Positions 58,763 through 64,000 of a DNA stretch of 64,000 nucleotides are shown here, piece after piece. The DNA is from Diatrype stigma (lineage: Eukaryota > Ascomycota > Sordariomycetes > Xylariales > Diatrypaceae). The first letter of the stretch is position 1. The number at the start of each line of letters is the position of its first letter. A program made the position numbers and the translations under genes. A model generated the notes under the pieces. It worked only from the letters and a program-made list of their open reading frames with translations, did no database searches and was not told where the DNA came from. The stretch spans positions 248,001-312,000 of the forward strand of contig JAKJXP020000010.1 in assembly GCA_022225965.2 (NCBI GenBank), written 5' to 3'.

Positions 58763-60297
58763 ATGCTCCGGCTGCTAGCAACCCGCAGCCCGGCGCGGTC
58801 GGCGCGCGCCAAGCCACCATTGCCGCCGCCCTCCTATTCGCGGCTGTTTTCCTCTTCGTCGGCCAGACAGGCGTTCTCGCCAGCGGCCGTCTCGGAGCCA
58901 ACCAACCGGGTCCAGATGTACATCTCGCGGAGCGTGGACCCGTACCTGAACCTGTCCGTCGAGCACTACCTGCTGGAGAAGTCGCCCCCGGACTCCGTCG
59001 TGCTCTTCCTGTACACGAACCGGCCCTGCGTCGTCGTCGGTCGCAACCAGAACCCCTGGCTCGAGGTGAACCTGGGCCTGGTTCGCCGTGCGCCACCTGT
59101 GGGCAGTGAGGCCGGCTTGCTGGAGGAGGACGAGGTGGTGACGGGCGAGGAGGGCATGCCGCTTACTCTTAGCAGCAGTCGTAGTAGCAATGGCAGCATC
59201 GTCGATCTGGTGCGTCGCCGCTCCGGAGGCGGCACCGTCTTCCACGACCTCGGCAACTGCAACTACAGCGTGCTGTGCCCGCCCGCGGACTTCGACCGGA
59301 ACAAGCACGCCGAGATGGTCGTGCGGGCGCTGCGGAAGCTCGGCGCCTCCGCCACGCGCGTCAACGAGCGCCACGATATCGTCCTGGACGTATCTGCACC
59401 TGCATCTGCCGCGGGGGAAAGGGATCCAAACCCGGATCAGCAGCAGGAGGAGAAGAAGGAAACGTTCAAGATCTCCGGCTCGGCGTACAAGCTGACGCGC
59501 AAGCGCGCCCTGCACCACGGCACGTGCCTCCTGGCGTCGCCGAACCTCGGGCCCGCCGTGGCGGGCCGGCTCCTGCGGTCCCCCGCCGAGCCGTACGTCA
59601 AGGCGCGGGGCGTGGCGAGCGTGCGGTCGCCGATCCGGAACGCCGGGGTCCCGCCCCCGCTGTTCCAGAGCGCCGTCGTGGACGAGTTTCGTGCTCTATA
59701 CGGCGGCGGCGGCAGTACCGGGAAATTGGAGCCCGAGATCGTCGACGCGCGCGAGGCGTTGCTCGTCCCGGAGCTAGCGAAGGGGTACGAGGAATTGAAG
59801 GTATGGCTGGTATCCTACTCTGCCCCCTTGGCCAGAAGCCATGGTTTATGCTATGTTTTCTTTGCATTTACCACCTATTCTCTGTCATACTACATCCATA
59901 CATCCCCATTTTCCAACCCCCTTTACTCGACCTGCAAGGGTCCTTTGCTCACTGGCTAAATTCACACCTTACACAACAGTCCAAAACATGGATATACACC
60001 CAGACGCCGCAGTTCACGCTATCCACGCATCCGACGGCCGACGACCCGCGGCCGCGCCCGCCTCTGCCAGACTATCTCCCGCGGGACTTCCGCGCAGAGA
60101 TGACGGTACGCCACGGGCAGATCACCGCCGTGTCCGGCTCTGGTGCTTTCTCCTCAGAATCCCTGGTCTCGACGTACCTGCACGAGGTCGACGACTGGCG
60201 GCTCAAGGTTGGCGATGAACACGTGGGGCGCTGGCTGAATGGGCTGCTGGGTGCCGGTCCCGGCGATATGTCCGCCGCTACTGGTGGTAGTCGATGA
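58763..60297 (+). CDS. AIM22: Lipoate-protein ligase (AIM22-like), mitochondrial
   Basis: Attaches lipoate to subunits of mitochondrial 2-oxoacid dehydrogenases and the glycine cleavage system. Exons 58763-59800 and 59980-60297 are joined by a 179-nt phase-0 intron (GTATGG..ACAACAG); 451 residues. The N-terminal 45 residues are Arg/Ser/Ala-rich with no acidic residues until Glu 45, as expected for a mitochondrial presequence. The BPL/LplA fold is marked by NLSVEHYLLE, VVVGRNQNPWLEVN, VRRRSGGGTVFHDLGN (the RRxSGGG motif), KISGSAYKLTRKRALHHGT and the C-terminal accessory segment WIYTQTPQFTL. Low-complexity inserts (ERDPNPDQQQEEKKE and others) lengthen the enzyme compared with yeast. Confidence 0.92.
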
Positions 60298-60763
60298 TGT
60301 GGAGTAAACAGCTGGTCAAATGGAGGATGTATTTCATGGCCTGCCGAATCCATCGATCTAGACATGAAGATACTTGATAGTCTTGGTCATTTTTCGACTT
60401 GGGCATTGCCGACATGGAGTTATGTATATATGGACAAGACACATGAGATACCCAACAAACACGTTGTACGATAAAGAACACTGTAACATGCACACTGCAC
60501 TGTTTCCTTGTTGTATTAAGTGATGCATATTGTGCTGTACCTCTTCCCTGCATACGTCAGACCATCACCAGCTGCTTCGTGAAGACGTAACAGGGATTCT
60601 GCATACCAATCATATAAAATTACGAACCGGAACAGATAACAATCAGCTCCTTATCGTTAAGTCATGCAATCCTGAAGATCGTCACCTATCATTCATACCT
60701 CATCGCAGTTCTCAAAAGAGGAGAGAGTATAAACAAAAAATAAATGAGCCAAAAAATTAATTT
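60298..60763. other. Intergenic region, no gene recognised
   Basis: 3' flank of the lipoate ligase and downstream flank of the minus-strand tRNA-like element, including A6 (T6 on the minus strand) at 60751-60756. Confidence 0.6.
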
Positions 60764-60993
60764 GCCTGGTCCAGGGATCGAACCTGGGTCTTGTACTGGT
60801 TCTTGCCATTTATCTCTTTCCTTCTGTGGTGTGTTTTTTGGTATGGTTTGTTTCACACAGGGCGAAGAGTTACCCGTTTTGCGGTGTACAGATCAGTACA
60901 TCCACAGGGAATCGAACCCATGGCCTTGACACTTTTTGTGTTATGGCCATTAGGCAAGAATCTTCAATGTGCTAACCACTACACCAACCTGGC
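60764..60993 (-). other. tRNA-derived element with two T-arm-like sequences
   Basis: Read on the minus strand from 60993, it begins GCCAGGTTGG with a good D-arm (GTGT..GCAC), and an A box TGGTGTAGTGG. A perfect B box (GGTTCGATTCC) lies at about 60908-60918, but the surrounding T-stem has only three pairs. About 130 nt later a second, perfect T-arm (CCAGG TTCGATC CCTGG) is followed by ACCAGGC, which pairs 6 of 7 with the distant 5' end GCCAGGT, and then by T6. The whole could be a tRNA gene interrupted by about 150 nt, or a tRNA-derived SINE-like copy. A functional tRNA is doubtful. Confidence 0.45.
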
Positions 60994-61877
60994 ATTTGTT
61001 AAGAGACTGCCGTCTTATTCACAGTTAAGTAGGTGGCCTCTGGGAAGTACCTACCTACATAGCCGTAGCAACCGGCACCGTGACAGCACGAGGTGGCCGT
61101 AGCTATCTATACGTGATGGCCACCCATGGTGAACAAAGTCAGTAGTTGGGACCTAATCACATAAAGAGATATAAGAAATATAGATAAGGAGGAGCCTATC
61201 TTCCATATCATCAAGTATTCCTACGATGGCAATGGCTTCCCGGCTAAACATATACGGAGGGAATTCGACCTCGAGGAACAAAAGAAGAAATAAATACATG
61301 AGACCCAACACTGTAATATATGCCTGGGTCACTGTGTTGCGGCATATGCGAGCTACCTACCCAATACGCTCTCAACACTTCTGCTGGGGCAAAAGACCAG
61401 AGTCTACATGTTAGCCAACTTGCAGACAGACTATCAGGGTTATCGTAACAGCTCGTATCCAGAGACAAATAGCCTATACAAGCAGCAGGAGCAGTTCGCG
61501 GCATCGCATCGTGTATGTTCATTGACCTTTATGTGCATGATGTAAAATATAAAGTCCTCCTAACTTAAGTCCGCTCGTCTCCCTATCCTACCTATGTGTG
61601 TAAGGTGCAGGGCACTATCACTACCTCAGTTACTGGCTACCTATTTCTTAGGGTTAGGTAACACCCTCTACCAACGTATCGTATCGTAGCCCTATACAAC
61701 AAACTCGAGTATTCATGATAGCGTCTTGTTTGAGACGCATCCATTCTCCATATCCCCCGTAGCCCCTTGTACGTAGATATATGCTACGAAGGTAGCGGCC
61801 AACAGTACTCAGACTCCTGCCGCTGTCTCGTACCCGCCCCCACAATCCATTGCTCATCCGTTCAATCATCCGTTTAT
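60994..61877. other. Intergenic region, no gene recognised
   Basis: Upstream flank of the tRNA-derived element and 3' flank of VPS11. Frames are short and unsupported. Confidence 0.55.
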
Positions 61878-64000
61878 TCATTCGGTCAAGGGGTTCACAT
61901 TCATAACCCCCTGCCCGAACCACTGCGCCACAGTCTTGAAGCGATCCTCACCAGCCCCGATCCCAGCCCCTCCCTTGCCCCCAGCGCCGCTCTTCTCCAG
62001 CGCGTCCTTGAACAGATCGTGCCGGTCGGCCCTCTCCTCCTGGCTCCGCTTGATGGCGCGGACGGCCGCGTTCTGGGGGGCGCAGACGGGACACTCCACG
62101 CCGGCGTCCACGCCGGCATCTCCCCCATGCTGTTGCTGATGTCCCACGCCACCAAGATCCGCCGCATCCCCGCTGACGGTCTTCAGACACCGCTGGTGGA
62201 AGCTGTGCTTGCACAGGAAGTGCACGGCGGGCAGGTCGAGGGGCGCGCCGCAGCCCGGGCACCGCTGCGCCTGGAACACGGCCGGCTTGGACGTGAGGTC
62301 CGCGAGGTCGCGGCGCTTCTGCTCCGTCTCGCGGCGGAACGACGTGATCTGGCGGCGGTTGGCGGCGATCTCCCGGCGCTCGCGGGCGATCGACTCGGCG
62401 AGGTACGGCTTCACCATGCCCATTGTGGCGACCGATACTGACGATGACGATGATGACGACGGTTGCTTCGAAGCGGTCCCATTCGCATGCCCGTTCATCG
62501 GTGTTGGCCCCCCCTTTTCGTTGCCGGTGGTCCCGCCGCTCAGCGTCTGGATGACCTGCAACGGGGCCATGAGCCCGTCCTCGTCGATGCGCCTCAGCAC
62601 GGCAGCGAGCTCGTCGGGACCGGCCTCCTCGAGGACGCGGGCATCCGACGTCAGGTAGGCGAGAGCGGCCGGGTAGAGCTGGGGCTCGCGGGGGCCGTAC
62701 TTACGGAGGGCCTTGATGGCGCCGCGGGTGTCGCGGGCGGCCGTGTAGGAGCGGAAGATGTCGAAGAGCAGGCCGGCTTGTTCTTTGACGAGCGTCGTGC
62801 CGTCGCGGAAGTCCGACAGGTGTGAGAGCAGCAGCACGCTGGAGTCCTCGATGGGCGCCGCCGCTGCCGCCCCCGTATCCCCTTCGTCGCCGCGGCGACC
62901 CTCGATCAGCTGCCGGGCCTTCTGCTCCCACTCCTCCGCGTCCACCACGCCGCCCTTCTTCTCGCTCGCTTTGTGGAGGTACATCTCGAAGAGCGTCGTG
63001 TAGAGGTCGGCCTTGTCAGAGTCCTTGAGCGAGCCCTCCTGTAGACAGGCCTCGAGGAAGACGATGAACTCATCGGAATGGTCTATAAAGGACGAAAAGG
63101 CAGAGCGGGGTGCCGGGGGAGTGTATTTCGACTCGGAATATGTGTCGGGGTCTATTATGGTATTTTCGTCGGCGACAGTTTGTTGTGTGGTTCCTTGGGT
63201 GGTTGGTGTCGCAAGGGTAGAGGCATTCATGTATGGTAAAGGGAGGAGGTTCGTGAGGTTCTGTACAGCGATCGCAGCGGCTGCTAGGCCGCCTCCTGTT
63301 GCTGCGGGGGTTTCTTCTGTTTGTTTCATATGAACTCTAGGCTTGTATTTGCCGGTGTAATAATCGATGAAGAGTCGAGTCGTATCTTTGGGGCAATTCT
63401 CTAGTAGGACTCTTGCGTACTTCATCAGACAAGAATACGCCTGATTGATGTTAGCATTGCCAACACCACACATAGTCACTGGACATAGCCACCGGCCACT
63501 TACTGTCTCTGAGTCTAGATGCCATATGAAGTCGAGGGCTTCAGCGTATTGTTTCGAGTCCTCGACTAGTATATCCACGACTAACTCGTTTTCGCCATGC
63601 TTCGTGGCTAGATAGGCGGCCTGCTCGAAGTAGCCTCCCTGCCTACACATAGTGATTGCAGTGTCCAGGTCAAACTTGAGATCGCCCGGCGACTTGATAA
63701 ACTTCTCCAGCTTTTCGACATCTTTTAATTTGGCGTAACAGTTCAATAATAATGTCGTGTGATCGGCGGTCGCTTTGTGATGCTCGTGCAGCTCCTCTAG
63801 ATATTCGATGAGGTTGTGTATCCTCTGGGTATCAAGAAACTGTATATATGTTAGAGGCAAAAGCTTCCTTGAGTGTTCGGTCGGGGGCGCATACTTTGCG
63901 AATAACCTGCGAGGGCTCCGTGTTGTTAATGGCCTTGATGTATTGAGACATGGCGTTATCGTAATCGCCCTTTTGATATAAGTGGTCGCCGTATTTCCGG
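61878..64000 (-). CDS. VPS11: Vacuolar protein sorting protein VPS11 (PEP5), partial at 5' end
   Basis: Core subunit of the HOPS and CORVET tethering complexes at vacuole and endosome. Visible exons are 64000-63895 (continues beyond the window), 63839-63504 and 63440-61878, with introns of 55 nt (GTATGC..ATACAG) and 63 nt (GTAAGT, branch GCTAAC, acceptor AATCAG), both phase 0. About 667 C-terminal residues are present; the N-terminal beta-propeller lies off the edge. The sequence shows clathrin-repeat-like helices (DYDNAMSQYIKAI, FLDTQRIHNLIEYLEEL, LLLNCYAKLKDVEKLEKFI), the family block ENCPKDTTRLFIDYYTGKY, a coiled coil (RERREIAANRRQITSFRRE) and a C-terminal RING-H2 (CPGCGAPLDLPAVHFLCKHSFH, in part; ending VECPVC). 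Disordered inserts lie between helices. The identification is firm. Confidence 0.93.
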   Translation of the reverse strand, partial: GNTATTYIKRAITITPCLNTSRPLTTRSPRRLFAKYAPPTEHSRKLLPLTYIQFLDTQRIHNLIEYLEELHEHHKATADHTTLLLNCYAKLKDVEKLEKFIKSPGDLKFDLDTAITMCRQGGYFEQAAYLATKHGENELVVDILVEDSKQYAEALDFIWHLDSETVSGRWLCPVTMCGVGNANINQAYSCLMKYARVLLENCPKDTTRLFIDYYTGKYKPRVHMKQTEETPAATGGGLAAAAIAVQNLTNLLPLPYMNASTLATPTTQGTTQQTVADENTIIDPDTYSESKYTPPAPRSAFSSFIDHSDEFIVFLEACLQEGSLKDSDKADLYTTLFEMYLHKASEKKGGVVDAEEWEQKARQLIEGRRGDEGDTGAAAAAPIEDSSVLLLSHLSDFRDGTTLVKEQAGLLFDIFRSYTAARDTRGAIKALRKYGPREPQLYPAALAYLTSDARVLEEAGPDELAAVLRRIDEDGLMAPLQVIQTLSGGTTGNEKGGPTPMNGHANGTASKQPSSSSSSSVSVATMGMVKPYLAESIARERREIAANRRQITSFRRETEQKRRDLADLTSKPAVFQAQRCPGCGAPLDLPAVHFLCKHSFHQRCLKTVSGDAADLGGVGHQQQHGGDAGVDAGVECPVCAPQNAAVRAIKRSQEERADRHDLFKDALEKSGAGGKGGAGIGAGEDRFKTVAQWFGQGVMNVNPLTE

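Overview
The window is nuclear DNA of a filamentous ascomycete (Pezizomycotina, most likely Sordariomycetes). The evidence is short GT-AG introns (about 46-250 nt) with CTAAC/CTGAC branch sites, several Zn2Cys6 regulators, single-copy eukaryotic housekeeping genes (deoxyhypusine synthase, ALG2, VPS11, Kcs1, Cwc27, chorismate synthase), and an intron-bearing class II tRNA-Leu. No bacterial operons, CRISPR arrays, rRNA genes or intact transposons were seen. Gene models below were assembled by hand from open frames, splice signals and phase bookkeeping.

Layout. 1.7-3.6 kb: secreted type-B carboxylesterase. 4.4-6.2 kb: Cwc27-type spliceosomal cyclophilin. 7.1-8.9 kb: unassigned multi-exon protein. 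9.5-10.7 kb: deoxyhypusine synthase with a short catalytic-domain terminal exon. 13.4-19.8 kb: a roughly 2,100-residue SNT1/NCoR-like double-SANT corepressor with Asp-Ala and poly-Gln repeats. 20.9 kb: tRNA-Leu(CAG). 22.8-27.4 kb: small Zn2Cys6 protein, an SDR lacking the usual YxxxK motif, and a divergent AflR-like Zn2Cys6 regulator, which together look like a small regulatory/accessory locus. 30.5-34.9 kb: Kcs1-like inositol-polyphosphate kinase. 36.5-38.2 kb: ALG2 mannosyltransferase. 38.8-40.9 kb: GMC oxidoreductase with a long (GA)n inside an intron. 42.06 kb: an odd interrupted tRNA-like gene. 42.4-43.9 kb: GH27 alpha-galactosidase. 44.8-47.1 kb: metallophosphoesterase and HSL-type hydrolase. 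47.9-50.1 kb: truncated Zn2Cys6 factor and SDR. 50.9-56.4 kb: three paralogous genes for small coiled-coil, C-terminally membrane-anchored proteins. 56.8-60.3 kb: chorismate synthase and lipoate-protein ligase, head to head. 60.8 kb: tRNA-like element. 61.9-64.0 kb: VPS11, running off the right edge.

The most unusual content is the 50.9-56.4 kb family. Genes A, B and C share a short disordered first exon, a phase-0 intron, a GDRF..YRPED.LAMVDNRV-like motif, a helical/coiled-coil body and a terminal hydrophobic anchor, and the sequence similarity of A and C continues past their stop codons. I recognise no described family for them. The remaining genes are mostly individual housekeeping or secreted-enzyme genes without an evident shared pathway.
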